From contig QJPP01004107.1 in assembly GCA_003996215.1 (NCBI GenBank), positions 186,001 to 250,000 of the forward strand: DNA of 64,000 nt, in the 5' to 3' direction. This document shows positions 23,266 through 36,719 of this stretch, piece by piece. Every line of letters starts with the position of its first letter. Within the stretch, counting starts at the first letter, position 1. A model generated the notes under the pieces. That model was not told the DNA's origin, ran no database searches, and saw nothing but the letters and a program-made list of their open reading frames with translations. The DNA comes from Jaltomata sinuosa. Lineage: Eukaryota; Streptophyta; Magnoliopsida; Solanales; Solanaceae. A program made the translations under genes and the position numbers.

Positions 23266-25323
23266 ATGGTGAAGATTATGGATCTAAGGAGAAACGGGTA
23301 CTTGATTCTTTTGTTGGTTTTGTTGGGTCATGTGAAGGGGGGAAATGTGGTATTCAATGTGGAGCACAAATTTGGTGGGCGTGGAAGGTCGGTTTTGAAG
23401 GAGCTCAAAGCCCACGACGTCCGTCGTCACGGCAGAATGCTCTCCGCAGCCGACTTCCAATTGGGAGGCAACGGCAGTCCCACCGGTGCAGCGTTAGTTC
23501 CTACATTCCCTTCTTTTTTCTTCTTTTTTCGCTTGATGGGGGGATTTAATTTATATATAATATATATACAGGCCTAATAGTATTATCAAAATTTGATGTA
23601 ATTTAATTTTAAAATTAAAATTAAATTTGAGATAAAATTTATATTTTATTTGAATGGAAATATAAATTTGATAAGTAAAATTTTATTTCAAATTTAATTT
23701 TGAATATCTCATTTCATCACATTCATCTCCAAAAAAATTAAATTTCAGAATTATAATTAGTTCACCAACTAAATAATCTCTTATTTTATAAACAAAACTC
23801 TTAAAAATTACTGTAAAAGATGAAAATAAATGATGTTTAAAAAGATCCTACAGAAAAAAAAATGTGTAAAAAAATAAACTTTTGAAAGCACATGTGAAGT
23901 GACATCAGCTGTTGCCTTGTTTTCTTTTGGTTTTAGAAAAAGGCTCAAGCATCACTCGATTTACCAAAGTGTACAAGAAATAAATCGTAACAGTAAAAAA
24001 GGAGGGGCAATTAAATAAAAATTGCAATAATGGCTGAAATGACTGGAGTTGGAGCCACGTTAAAAATAGGATAAACTATACCTGTAGTACTTTTTGGTCC
24101 ATAAGAAAACAAGTACACCCAATGTAATTTACGTACAATATCATAAAGCATGAAACTCTTAAGTTGACGGCCTTAAATGACAGAAATAGCCTTTATAATA
24201 GTGACAATTCCAACAAGAACACATTTTGAAGAGGTACTTGCTTATTTCCTTTTATTAGATAAGACTCCTTCTGTTTCAAAAAGAATGACCTAATTTTCTT
24301 TTTAGTCCGTTTTAAAAAGAATGACTCTTTCTTTTTTTGGTAACACTTTATTTTAATTTTCTACATGACATGTTTAAGACCACGAGATTACATTTCACTT
24401 AACTTTAATTTAAGACCGCAAAATTCAAAAGTCTTCTTTATTTTCCTAAACTCCATGCCAAGTCAAAATATGTCATTTTTTTGAAATGGAGGGAGTAATA
24501 TTTTTAATCAAAATGATCAATGGCAATATTTTAGTAACCTCAATTTATGTGGTACCGATTGATTTGACACAAAATTTAAGAATTTTTTTTTTTTTGTAAT
24601 TTGTGGTGTGAAACACTCTTCAACCGATTGTGTGGTTAAAAGAAAATTTTAAAATTAAATTATTTTTAATTATATAAGGATGATAATTATTTTGGAGTGA
24701 GCTAAAAAGTAAAGTGGTCACATAAATTGGGACAGATGGAGTAATAGAAAAACAAACATCCTACTCGAAGAGGCCAAGATGGGAATTTAATTTATATATC
24801 TTAATATATTTGTTACTTTCTTCGTGTTGGAAAACAAAAATGAAAAGAATAAGATCATTGACTTAGGTGTGTAGATCCAATCAAGCATCAGCGTTCTGCT
24901 TAAAAATAATTAATTCTTCTTGTCCGCATTAAGATTCAGGAAAGAGAAACATGCATGCAGCTATTTTTGGTTTATTAGTAGTATAAACTTGTTTCTTTTG
25001 CTAAGTAAGTTTAAGAGTAGATTTTACTATAATATGTTTAAAGAAGAATTTCGTATGCCGTTTTTCTTTTATCTGTGATTATTTATTTTGGTGATACAAT
25101 AAGGGATGCAGGCTGTATTTCACTAAGCTTTCAATTGGAACACCTTCCAAGGACTATCATGTTCAGGTCGATACTGGAAGTGACCTTTTATGGGTAAACT
25201 GTGCGGGCTGTAACAAATGTCCTACAAAAAGCAAACTCGGGGTATGTCTATGATCCTTAATTCTTACAATATATTTACCTTTCATTGATGTACATATTGA
25301 ATAGTTATTTGAACTTTTTCTCC

Positions 25324-25363
<40 letters not shown>

Positions 25364-28300
25364 GATAGAGATGACACAATATGACTTACAAGCGTCAACA
25401 AGTGGGAAATCTATTACCTGTGAGCAAGATGTTTGCACTGCTATGTTCGAAGCAACGAGCTCAGAATGCAAGGTGGGAAAGCCCTGTGAATATATGGTTA
25501 CTTATGGAGATGGCAGCTCAACTGGAGGATACTTTGTAAAGGATAACATTAATTTAGATCAAGTGTCCGGAGACTATAAAACATCATCCCTCAAGGGAAA
25601 CATAGCATTTGGGTAAGTTGTCCTGTTTTCTTATATATGTATGTTTGAATGCCCCCTCTATTCATCTTGTGTTTATTTTACCTATCTTTTTTTATCCAAG
25701 ATAGGTGCTCGTCTAAACAATCTGGAGACCTAGGTACATCTACTAATGCAGTTGATGGGATAATTGGTTTTGGAGCAGCAAACATGTCCGTCATCTCACA
25801 GTTAGCTGCTGCCGGAACCGTGGAAAAAATGTTTGCACATTGCCTCGACGGAGCTAATGGAGGCGGTATATTTGCTATTGGACAAGTAGTTGAGCCAAAA
25901 GTAAATTCAGCCCCATTACTCGCAAATCGGTATGTACTTTAACTCAGCAAGACAAAAATAATTCGTAGCAGACATTGTTGCAACTCAATTTTTTTTCCTC
26001 TTCTGCACATTCCACTGAAAATCACTCTGCTACTTTGCCTCACATATGATTCTTTGGTGCTCAAAGTTCTTTTTCAAGAATAGCAAAACCCAAAAAGTCC
26101 TGGTTTTCCTCTTCTTTCCCATTGTTCACAGCATATGCTCCTCTTTTGCATATCTGCTTGGTCAATAACTTTCAGATTAATTATGTGCTAAAACTTTTTA
26201 TTTATATATGTTTAACTTTAGAGGAGTTTCTTTGCACTACAGTAATATAATAGTCCCGCTCTCGAAGTGCGGGAGACAAGGGAAGGGGGGACGTTGTAAA
26301 TATGATTTGACAATTGCTGCAAGTGGGTGGTTAAAAGAGCAATGAGAATTGTATATATATTTATTTGAACAAGAAAAGGAGAATTGTTTGCACATCTGGT
26401 TAGACCAAAACATACCAACTGATTGAACTGAAATGGTTCTCTCCTCTTTAGGGCACATTATACTGTTTCTCTGAAGGATATTGAAGTCGGAGGTGAAGTT
26501 CTAAACATCCCGACTTCCATATTTGAGTCAAAGTCCAGTAAAGGAGCAATAATTGACAGCGGAACAACCTTAGTATATCTTCCAAGCAAGGCCTATAATG
26601 CTCTCATGAACAAGGTAACCTCAGCAATCTAGAAACTGCTAAATACATTTATTTCTCTGAGGGTGCATATAGAAACTATGCATGGATACATGGTTCTTTC
26701 TCCCTTACCGCTCTATTTTTTCATTCTCTACTACTATAGCTTATGGTAAAGCAACCCGAGTTGAAGACTCATCATCTTGACGGGGACTTCGACTGCTTTA
26801 TGTACAGCGGAAAGTAAGGTTCTGATAAGTCACGTCAGTTTCAAAATTTATTTCCACTGTGATCAACCTAATTTTGGTCTAATCTGCTGGTGCAGTGTTG
26901 ACGACGGTTTCCCAGCTGTAACATTTCAGTTTATGGCAAATCTTTCTTTGACAGCCTATCCCCATGATTATCTTTTCCAAGTTCATGTAAGTAATCTAAC
27001 TATGCATTCTCTCTCTCTGTTGGATTACATTATCTTTTACCTATCCTAAAAAATAAGAAAAACAAATATACATGATCTTGTATTTGCAAATGTGTGTGGT
27101 GAGAGAGAGAGAGGGGGATTCTATTGTTTCTACTTGATTGTTTGGGTTGAGATGATGCACCCGTTTCATACTTAAAAAAAAGAAAAGAATAATTAACTCA
27201 TATAGTAGCCCATATAAATTTTAAACTCAAAATAAACTTTATTTTTTTGTTTTCACCAACTTTAACCCTTCTCTAATAGTTCTTTTTTTTTTAGCTGATT
27301 AGTCAAAGCTCTTAGAAACCATTATTTAAGCCTACAGTTTAGGAAATAATAGTAAGTAATTTTAAATTATTATTTTCCTTCTTCTTAGTCTTTATTTAAG
27401 ATAGACTTTTTTTTAAAAAAAAGTAAACTTTTATTCTCAAATTTTAACTGTTACAACTTTTATGTTACATATCTTAACCCACTCACACAACTTCATCTTA
27501 AATACAATCTTCACATAGCCTAATAATTTTCAATTTTTTTTATATAATATTTTATTTATACATTGTGTAATTTGTGTATAATTATTGTATAATATTTATA
27601 TAATATGTATATAAGTAGTGTATATATATATTATATACTAATTATATAATACTTTTACACATTTATTATACATATGTAATTTTTAAAATTTTTGGTGATG
27701 ATGAGATAAAAAAAATTCTACCTTCTTTCACCTAAGATTTTTCAATATTGAAAATAAAGAGATAATAAATGATGCAATAATTGAACAAAAAATTGTTGAT
27801 TTTTCAAAAATAATGAAGAAAATAATTCATTTATATATTGTATAATTTGTGTATAATCATTATATAATATGTATATAATCCATGTGTATATATTATATAT
27901 TGATCATATACTAATTTATACATTTGTTATACACATATTAATTTTCTAGAATTTCTGGTGAAGATGTGATAATATATTTTGTGTCAATTTTTACTTAAAT
28001 TTTTTCTAAGTGTGAAATAAATATGTTGGAGATAATGAAAGAAGCAATTGTGGGAGAAATTTAAGGAATTAGATTTTTTCGAATAATGATCTTTGATTAT
28101 AGCTACAATCTTTGAGATTCTTTACTTTTTTTATTTTCTTATTTATATAGCTAAAATAATTTATGGCTAAATATTGTAAGGCCAACTAACGTAAACTAAG
28201 TAATGGGCTTGGCTATTTATGTTTTTATCCCCTTTAAAAAATAAGGATATAATTACAGGAAATTACATGGAGTGTCCCCAAAAGTGAGTGGTCTTCAATT

Positions 28301-31080
28301 TTTGCCCCTCAAAAGAAAAGTTTTTAAAGAATACCCTTCCTTCCTTTTTATGTATAAAACAAATACATTTCTACTCCTCTACACCATAACTCTCCATGTT
28401 CATTTGTCTCTCAACTTTTAATTTTCATTTTTTCCTTTTTCTTTTATCTTTTTAATTTTTTTTCTTTTTTCTTTTTTTTTCTTTTTTCTCAATTTTTTTT
28501 AATTCTCGTTTTCTTTTTTCTCAACCTTTATTGTTTTATTTTTCTCTCAACTTTTTTTTTGTTCTTTTTTTTTCAACCTTTATTTTTTTTTTATTCTTTT
28601 TTTTTCACAACCTTTATTTTTTTTTTTTTTTTTTTTTTTTTTNNNNNNNNNNNNNNNNNNNNNNNNNNNNNNNNNNNNNNNNNNNNNNNNNNNNNNNNNN
28701 NNNNNNNNNNNNNNNNNNNNNNNNNNNNNNNNNNNNNNNNNNNNNNNNNNNNNNNNNNNNNNNNNNNNNNNNNNNNNNNNNNNNNNNNNNNNNNNNNNNN
28801 NNNNNNNNNNNNNNNNNNNNNNNNNNNNNNNNNNNNNNNNNNNNNNNNNNNNNNNNNNNNNNNNNNNNNNNNNNNNNNNNNNNNNNNNNNNNNNNNNNNN
28901 NNNNNNNNNNNNNNNNNGTGACGTAACTTGTTATTTGGAAGTCCTTGGGCTAAATCTTGCCTCTTAGGCAAGCGTTATAGAGCATCTCATAAATCAAGCA
29001 CAATGTGGTAGTGTCAACTCTTGCCCATGGGGTGTAACTTATTGTTTGAAAGTCCTTGGGCTAAGTCTTGTCTCTAAGGCAAGAGTTATAGAATGTCTTA
29101 TAAATCAAGATTCAATGAGGTAGTGTCAAGTCTTGCTCGTGGGGCATAACTTCTTGTTTGAAAATTCTTGAGTTAAATCTTGCCTCTAAGGCAAGAGTTA
29201 TAGAGTATCTCATAAATCAAGACACAATGAAATAGTGTGAACTCTTGCCCATGGGGTGTAACTTGTATTTTTTGAGAGGTCCTTGGGCTAAGTCTTGCCT
29301 CTGAGGCAAGTATTATAAAACATCTCATAAATCAAGACACAATGTACTAGTGTCAAGTCTTGCTCATGGGACATAATTTGTTGTTTGGAAGTTCTTAGGT
29401 TAAGTCTTGCCTCTAACGCAAGAGTTATAGAACATCTCATAAAACAAATAAAGGTCGAGAAAAATGATTTTAAAAAAAGAGAAAAGAAAAATTAAAAAAA
29501 TAGAAGTTGAGAAAAAAAAATGAGAAAAAAAGGAAAAAACGAAGAAAAAAAAACAAAAAATAAATGAAAATAAGGGTTGAGAAAAATAAAAAAAAAGGAG
29601 AAAAAAAATAGAATTGAGAGGAGAAAAGGAAAAAAATAAAGAATTGAGAAAAAAGAAAAAACGTAGAAGAAAGAATATAAAAGTTTGAGAAAAAAAGAAA
29701 AAAATAAAGATTGAAAAAAAAAAGATAAAAGAAACAAAAAACTGAAAAAATAAATATAAAAGTTGAGAGGCAATGAGCATGGAGAGTTGTTTAAAAATAT
29801 TTGAGGTATAGAGGGGCAAAAAGGTAGTTGTTCTATACGTAAAAACAAGAAAGCCTATTTTTGTAAGACCTTTGTTATGGGGGGCAAAAATACAAAATCA
29901 CACCCTTTAAGGGGCATTTGTGTAGTTGTCTCATATAATTACGTACGGGCATAATATACAAAACACGACGATGCAATATATCAACACTTGAATCATTTAT
30001 TGTGTTGTGCCAACCCTGACGATTTATGTCTATCTTATTCACTTTGTGCTTTCTGTACCAAAACTAGGACGGGTCCTAAATGAATGTTGACAAGTTTTGC
30101 TATTAGGCTGCATGGGTATTTTTTTGTAGCTTAGATGACATATGAACTAAAAGCCTGTTTTATTGTTAATCGTCATCTCAGTTTCCTCTGGTTCAATTTG
30201 CAGGACAATGAATGGTGTATCGGTTGGCAGGAGGCAACGCAGGGAAAGGATGGAAATGAAATTTTTCTGTTAGGAGGTATCACTTTACCCCTCTCCTACT
30301 TTGCCCAGATAACTCCTAAAGTAATCTTACAAGTTTAACTAGGCTACAATAAGAAGGAAAAAATACATAATTTTTACTATGTTACTGAATTTTATGAAAC
30401 TTAACTTTGTTTTAGACACCTAACTTGGGTCAATATTTTTTTCATTTGATTTGCTTGAGATAAATCCGTTTAATTAATGTAACCTTTGAAGAGTAATGTT
30501 TGCAAGGAAGTTTAGTAGTCAAGAGTTTCAGAGATATCCTTTCCAGACCTGGGACAAAAGTGAATGCAATTATAAATTTTATTATTAGCATTTGATTCGT
30601 CTGTAATTGTATTTGTAGGTAATTCCTCCATTCTTTTGTAAAAGCATTGACAGGAATTGTGGCAAATGTGCAGCTTATCATAATTGATAAAATATTTGAT
30701 AGACATCTTTTGAAATTTTTGATGCAGATCTTGTGTTATCAAATAAGCTTGTTGTGTATGATCTCGAAAAAAAGACCATTGGTTGGACTCAATATGACTG
30801 TGAGTATATTTGGATGGATTTTTTCTGAATAAAAATTGTTTTCTGAACAAAGTATTCAGAAAAGGATAAAAGATAATTGAGAAATGAATGTTAGAATCAG
30901 TGCATATAATAATGTTCATGGTTTTGCTGGTTGATTTCAGGCTCTTCGAACATTAAGGTCAAAGATGAAACCTCTGGAAATGTGTATACAGTGGGTGCTC
31001 ACAAGATTTCATCAGCATCTAAAAGGACTTTTACATTCTTCTTCTCACTTATCTCTTTCCTATGCTTTTTGTTAAACTGA
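23266..31080 (+). CDS. A1 aspartic protease, A36/A39-like, probably GPI-anchored (480 aa, 10 exons)
   Basis: Exons fitted with GT-AG introns and continuous phase: 23266-23492, 25112-25241, 25365-25612, 25705-25929, 26452-26614, 26740-26813, 26896-26986, 30204-30276, 30728-30799 and 30941-31080, 1443 bp in total with no internal stop. A hydrophobic signal peptide covers about residues 12-25. The catalytic motifs are DTGS (Asp96) and DSGT (Asp312), with the flap YGDGS near 166-170 and a Cys-rich nepenthesin-type segment CAGCNKC after the first Asp. The plant-specific insert is absent. The C-terminus is a Ser-rich stretch followed by about 18 hydrophobic residues, as in GPI-anchored proteins. 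Length and layout match Arabidopsis A36 and A39, which act in pollen and pollen-tube growth; that role here is inferred. A second in-frame ATG is at 23278. Intron 7 is 3.2 kb and contains a transposon and an assembly gap. Confidence 0.88.
24265..24495. mobile_element. Stowaway MITE in intron 1
   Basis: About 231 bp with inverted ends CTCCTTCTGTTTCAAAAAGA and its near complement ending GAAATGGAGGGAG; TA flanks the right end and a mutated GA the left. This end sequence is typical of plant Stowaway (Tc1/mariner) MITEs. Confidence 0.7.
24535..24741. mobile_element. Second Stowaway-like MITE in intron 1
   Basis: Ends CCTCAATTTATGTGG and CACATAAATTGGGACAGATGGAG are inverted relatives, with TA after the right end. 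Left boundary is approximate. Confidence 0.55.
25324..25363 (+). repeat. (AAT)n microsatellite against the exon 3 acceptor
   Basis: About 12 AAT units run straight into the intron 2 acceptor (AG at 25363-25364) in place of the usual pyrimidine tract. Confidence 0.9.
28643..28917. other. Assembly gap of 275 N
   Basis: It begins inside a long T run and ends at a tandem-repeat unit, so true size and content are unknown. It lies wholly in intron 7. Confidence 1.
28918..29441. repeat. Tandem array of about 112-bp units (nearly five copies)
   Basis: Units start around 28918, 29033, 29146, 29258 and 29375. Each contains a small inverted repeat, CTTGCCT-n-AGGCAAG (about 28956, 29068, 29179, 29295 and 29406; the last decayed). 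The array may continue into the gap. Confidence 0.85.
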
Positions 31081-31880
31081 CAACATCACAAACAAAAACT
31101 GTACCACATTACATTACATATACAACAATCCAAGATTTTCTTATTCTTATAAAAGAATCGGTTTTGGTGAAACTTTTAGAAACCATTCTCATTTGCCGCT
31201 ACTGTCAAATATTTCTTCTTTCTTTTTTTCTCTATGTTATATCCCTTTTCTGTTTGAAGGCTATAGATGGACAATTAATATATGTAAGGCATGCTTCATA
31301 TTTTTCTTTTTTGAGGAAATAACTTGGGAGTGCAAGCTTGAATGCTCAAGATTTCATAATTCTAAGAAGATGAAACAACAATATTTCCTTTCAGATTCAT
31401 CATCGTCTATTCAAACCTTGTCGGGGAAAAGATTATATACCCTTGAAGTCAAATATTATTCTCGAAAATTTTGTCAATTTAAATTGAATTCACCTTTCTG
31501 ACGTTAACAATGTGATTTTTTAAGTTTGGATTTGATGCACTTGGCCATTATATATAGCTTATTGAATTTGAGAAAGTTCTTAAAATTATTGTTTAACACA
31601 GAAATGTACTTCTTTGGTAGGAAAACGTATATATGTATGAGGTTTTTGATAAATAGACAAGATGTAAACTTCAGACACGTACCATTATTAGTCATTTGAG
31701 ACTTTCAATGTAACCACTAAAAATTTTAACACAAATTTTGTGGCTTATGTTTTTCACATGACATTAATATTGATGAATAATTTAGTTTAAAAAGGATATA
31801 AAAGTTCAACTTTAAAGGAGTATTTTTGTCTCTTTAACATTTTGGTTTGGAGCTTTCCATTTTTATGTCAAATTATAGTT
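31081..31880 (+). other. 3' flank of the protease gene
   Basis: AT-rich, no gene seen. The first few hundred bases probably include the 3' UTR, but no clear polyadenylation signal could be fixed. Near 31850 lies GGAGCTTTCCATTTTTA, which resembles a Helitron 5' end on the reverse strand. Confidence 0.4.
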
Positions 31881-31902
31881 CTAGAATACGTGCGTTGCAC
31901 GT
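31881..31902 (-). other. Possible Helitron 3' terminus
   Basis: On the reverse strand the hairpin ACGTGC-AAC-GCACGT is followed after 3 bp by CTAG. The next base is A rather than the expected T and the spacing is short, so the call is weak. The complete copy at 42207 gives it support. Confidence 0.35.
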
Positions 31903-32442
31903 GTATCTTCGGCTAAGTAGTATAAACATTTTAAAATGCTAATAATAGTATCGAAATATGTATGTTATGAGTTGTACGGAATTTAAAAGAGGAAAATACA
32001 AGTGCGAACTGATGAATGGTGAGCCTATTTGACTTGTATATTGTCATCCCAAAGCACAAACGAATTGAAAATTGCTTTCAAATTATGAATGTGAGAATAA
32101 CCTTTATTTTTTTTGAGGTTTTTATTATTTTATTTTTTTAGTTAAATTTTGTCGGTCCATGGACCGGTTTTATTGATAAAAAGAAACAAAATGGCCCAAA
32201 GCCAAGTTCCAAAAAAATGGCCAGCCCAAAGTCCGGCGGCCAAAAAGGAAACAAAAACTATGTATAAATATCTGGTATGTGTTGAGGAGTACTGAGTACT
32301 CTTTCCTTTATCTCTTCCACTTCCTCTGCCTCTTCTCCATTGTCTGAGATACTGCCTCCCTTGACTGCTTCCGGTTGTGCAAAACCCTGTTATCTCTCTT
32401 TTTTGGTGAAGCTTTTTGATAGCTAGAGCTCTTAGACCTAGC

Positions 32443-35400
32443 TCATATTTTCTCAGCTTTAATGTCTTCTTCCAGACATACTCTACTCTTTTTAAGATGG
32501 TTGTGTGGTGTTCCATGGCTTAGGAAATAGGTTCTGTAAATAGTTTTCATGATGTTGCTGTGTCTCTGATTGGATTCCTGTTCTATGAATATTTGCTTGA
32601 CTGAATCCATTATTGTTGTTGTTGTATGTTGATTTTCCTGCTTGTTAGGGATTTGTGATTTGTCCATGTTGAGTAGCTTTCTGATGTTGCTTGGTAGATC
32701 TTGAAATTTGTGGTACTCATATGTGTTTTGTGTGTCAATTATTGTATTATCTAGGGCATCTGCTACATTGTTTTCCTCCCTGAAACTATGAATTATTTGG
32801 GCATTTAGCTGATGTAGTATTTCCCTTATATCTTCTATCCTTTCCACAATCTCCCATGGCACTTTCCACTGCCTTTAGATCATCTTCTTTAGGCCTAGAG
32901 AGTTTGTTTCTATTATGATCTCTCGTAGATCATTTTCATGGCAGAATTCCAGGCCATTATGGATAGCCATGGATTTTGCCTCATTATTAGTTGCTACTCC
33001 TATGCCCCTAGCTCTAGCATACACAAAGTCACCTGTCATTCCTAATGCAGAATCTATATGAACTCATACCTGAGTTTCCTTTGCATGCACCATCAGTGTT
33101 GCATTTCAACTTATGTTCTTCAGGCAGATTCCAGGTGACCTTGTGGTGGTGTAGCCTTGGTCTGTATTCCTTGAGCTTGCTAATAATAGCTGGCCAATCT
33201 CTGACCTCCACTTTGATCCATGGGTATAGTACCTTCACCAACTTTCTTACCATGTCTTAAATCTGCATCACTATAGTAGTGTAAGTGGTGTTGCCTTAAT
33301 GCTTTATGTTGTTTCTCCTCTTCCATGGTGCCCATATTATGAGTGCTGAAGATGCATTCCTTCCATGTTTATACCTGCACGGTTAACAAACTGCCTCCAT
33401 AGCCTAGTAGCTATGAGGGCTATTAGGAAAAGGTGTGACATGGTTTTCTTTGTCCTTCCTTCACAGCACCAATATTTAGAAACAATGGGGATTTTCATTC
33501 TCTTAAAATTATCATCAGTGGATATTCTCCTATTTCATAACCTCCAAAGGAATAAATTCACCTTAAAAGGTAATCCCTTACACCACATGAGCTCATAGTC
33601 CTTTCTATCTTCCTTCTTCTGTCTCATTAGTTTCCAAGCAGACTTAACTGTGAATCTTCCTTGAGTATTTCCCATCCATCGGGGTGTATCAACTCCTTTC
33701 CCAGTGATAGGTGGCTTGATGCATTCTACTATGTGCTTTGTTAGCTCAGTTGACAGTTCACTCAGTAGTCTTGTTGTATCCCATGCCCCATCTGTCACAA
33801 AGTCTTGAACTTCTATTTTTTATCAATGGCATTCTCCTCTTCTATAAAGTACAGAGCTCCCTGTCTAGTCCAATTATAAAACCAAAAAAGCTTGAGTTTC
33901 CAGCTCTCACATGCCACCATATGTCATGCTCCACCTCTTCCCTTGTTAATTTCATCTTCCTCCATACATGTGATGAGCTAAAACCCTGTGCCACAGCTGG
34001 ATGAACCTTTTTGCAGTATTTGTTTCACATGTAAGTACTCCAAAAGGATGTAGATGTTCTAAAATTTCACCAAAGCTTTGCAAATAGAGCATTTGACATG
34101 TCATGTAGGGATCTGAAGCCTAGTCTACCCTCCTTTGGATAACACATGTTTGCCCAGGACACCCAGTGCTTGTTCTTGGCCCTAGTAGAATTCCTCCAGA
34201 AAAATTTTAGCAAAGATCTTATGCAATTGATCAATGACATTTTTTGGGAGGTTCATGGTTGATAACATGTACACTGGCATGGATTCCAAAATATGTGATA
34301 TCAATATGTATCTTTCTCCAAATGACAATAATCTATTTTGCCAAGAGTGTATTCGCTTAGCAACTTTCTTTATTAGGCTCTCAAAATGAGTCTTGTTTTT
34401 CCTCCCATAGAAGATTAGGCAACCCAGGTATATAAATAGGAAAGAGCTCATCCTTATTCTTGTTATCCTTCTTATCTAATAGCTTATCCCAATAGGCACC
34501 TTATCATGTAAATAAACCAAGCTCTTTTCCAGGTTGATAAGTTGCCTAGACACCATTTCACACCCTCTTAGGATTTTCATCATCTTTTTCATAGAGGCAG
34601 GTTTCCCTGAGCAGAATAGGATGGTGTCATCAGCATATGACAGATGGTTGATTTTAGGGCTCCACTTTGGCATCCCATAACCTTTAAACTCTGGGTCTTT
34701 AAACAATCTATTTAGGTTTCTAGCTAACACTTCTGCTGCAATGATGAAAAAAGTGGGTGAAAGAGGATCCCCTTGTTTCAGTTCTCTAAATGATTGGAAA
34801 AATCCAAAAGATTGTCCATTCATAAGCACTGAGTACCAATTATTACTAATCAGCCTTAGAACCATGTCAATGATTCTTTCTGAGAATCCAAATCTCCTGA
34901 GGACAGTGAGGAGATATTTCCATGAAACTCTATCATATTACTTTTTCCATATCTAGTTTCACCACCACATTATGTAGCTTGTCCCTTCTACGTATGTCCC
35001 TGATTATCTCTTTAGCTAGTAGCACATTCTTTGTAATGCTTCTTTCTTTGACAAAATCACTTTGATTTATTGAAATAATCCCAAGTAGAACTGTCACTAT
35101 TCTCTCCTGTACCACTTTTGAGATAATCTTGTTGGCAAATGTGCTTAGGCTTATTGGCCTGAGGTCCCCAAAGTTCTTCACTACCTCCTTCTTTGGGATT
35201 AACACTAGATTGGTATGAGTAATGTACCTTGGCAGTTCTTGTCCACTGAAAAAGGCCTTGACCATGTTGGTGATGTTCTCTCCAATTATGTTCCAACAGC
35301 TCTAAAAAAATCACCTGAGAATCCATCAGAGCCACTTGCACTGTCTCCATTTAAGGAGAACACCACCTATTTTACCTCCTCCATTATGGACATCCTTTCT

Positions 35401-36689
35401 ATCTCTAGATTATGTTCAGTGCTAATCATTTTAGGAATGAGCTGTAGCATGGATAAATTTGTAGCCTCTTGGCCTTCCTTTAACTGCTCCTTAAACACTG
35501 CCACTGCTTCCTCCCCTATATTCTGTGTGGAATTTATCTGATCCCCCTGCCTGGTGGTAATCTCTGTTATTTGCAGTTTCTTTCATCTTCCTTTAACATA
35601 TGAATGGAAGAATTTAGTGTTTCTATCTCCATCCTTGAACCACCTCATACCATCCTTTTGCCTCTAATATTCCTCCTCTATTTTAAGGTATCTCTTTAGC
35701 TCAGCATTAGATTTGTTCAAGATGGATCTATTTGATTATGTTGGTGATATCTCCAATTGGATCTCATTAGCCCTGATCACATCTTCCAAGGTGACAATCC
35801 TTTGGAACACATTCCCAAAAGTATCTCTACTCCACTTTGCCGGTGTAGACTTCAATCTCTTCAACTTAGTTTGTACTACTAAAAGGAGAGCATGATACCT
35901 CTGTTCCCCAGCTTATTTCCACCATTCCTTCAAAAGTCTGATACTTGGTCCAGAAATTTAGGAACCTGAAAGTCTTGATTGTTGTCTCCTGGTTAGTGTT
36001 GCATACTACATGAAGAGGGGCATGATCTGAGCCTTGTCTGATTAGGTGATTCACCTCACTCTCTGGCAACTTATTCATGAATTTTATATTTCCAAACACC
36101 CTATCTAATCTCTTGAATATGCTAGCCTCCTCAATTCTACCATTCCACCAAGTGTAATTGATCCCTTTAAACTTTACTTCATTCAGAGCACAGGTACAGA
36201 TGCATTGTGCAAAATCAGTAGTTTCATTTTGAGTCACTTGCAGTCCACCCATCTTTTCTGTTTCATCCATAATGGTATTGAAATCACCTCCTACCAACCA
36301 AGGGATGTTGGTATTCTCTGCAATGTCCTCAAGATTTTCCCACAGTTCTAATCTTTCCAATGCACTACACCTTGCATATGGTGCAGTCACCTTGAGTCTC
36401 TCACTTGTTCCCCTCAACCTGAAATTGATAGTAAGTTGTTGGACTGTGTCTGTATAGCCTTCTTTCTCCCACTTGTCAGTCCAGAAGGTCCATATTTTTG
36501 CTGAATAATTGACTTTGGCATGTTGCATTCCCAGCTTTCTCTTATAAATATCCAGCTCATATGGGCTTTGGAATGGTTCTAGCAATGCAATATATGAGTA
36601 GTGGTGTCTTCTGTTTAGTACATTAACCTTTCAAAGGCATTTTGAGTTCTAAGCGACCTAATATTCCAAACGAGTAGTTTGTCTATCAT
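32443..36689 (-). pseudogene. LINE ORF2: endonuclease, reverse transcriptase, RNase H
   Basis: ORF2 starts at ATG 36689 with the endonuclease opening WNIRS; a frameshift follows near 36620. The endonuclease (to about 35960) shows GGDFNT (about 36280-36294) and SDHAP (about 36015-36030). RT begins near 35265 with RPISL, has a frameshift near 34938, and keeps an intact YADD (about 34625-34636). A zf-RVT-like region lies at about 33798-33535. RNase H (about 33140-32740) has TDGA and NNEAK, but its next acidic motif reads ETNS, where Asp is usual. The predicted length of about 1400 residues is normal for plant L1 ORF2. Multiple stops make it non-functional. Confidence 0.85.
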
Positions 36690-36719
36690 TGATCAGATAT
36701 TGAGGTGGAATTCCTATTA

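Larger units (their letters stand above)
28257..29932. mobile_element. Non-autonomous Mutator-like element with long inverted arms, in intron 7
   Basis: A 10-bp direct repeat ATATAATTAC at 28247-28256 and 29933-29942 fits the 9-10 bp duplication of Mutator-like elements. The arms are inverted relatives: GGAAATTACATGG on the left against GAGACAACTACAC (reverse complement) on the right, then TTTTTGCCCC, then CTCTCCATG with CTCTCAACTTTT in both. The left arm goes on as a T-rich tract to the gap and the right arm as an A-rich tract (29455-29770). The centre holds tandem repeats. No transposase. Confidence 0.7.

Noticed and set aside
29400..29848. Reverse-strand Phe/Leu/Ser-rich frames of 118-139 codons
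   Set aside because: They are read from the A-rich arm of the Mutator-like element; low-complexity only.
31062..31501. Frames just after the protease stop codon
   Set aside because: They overlap the last exon in another frame and the 3' UTR; no homology or structure recognised.
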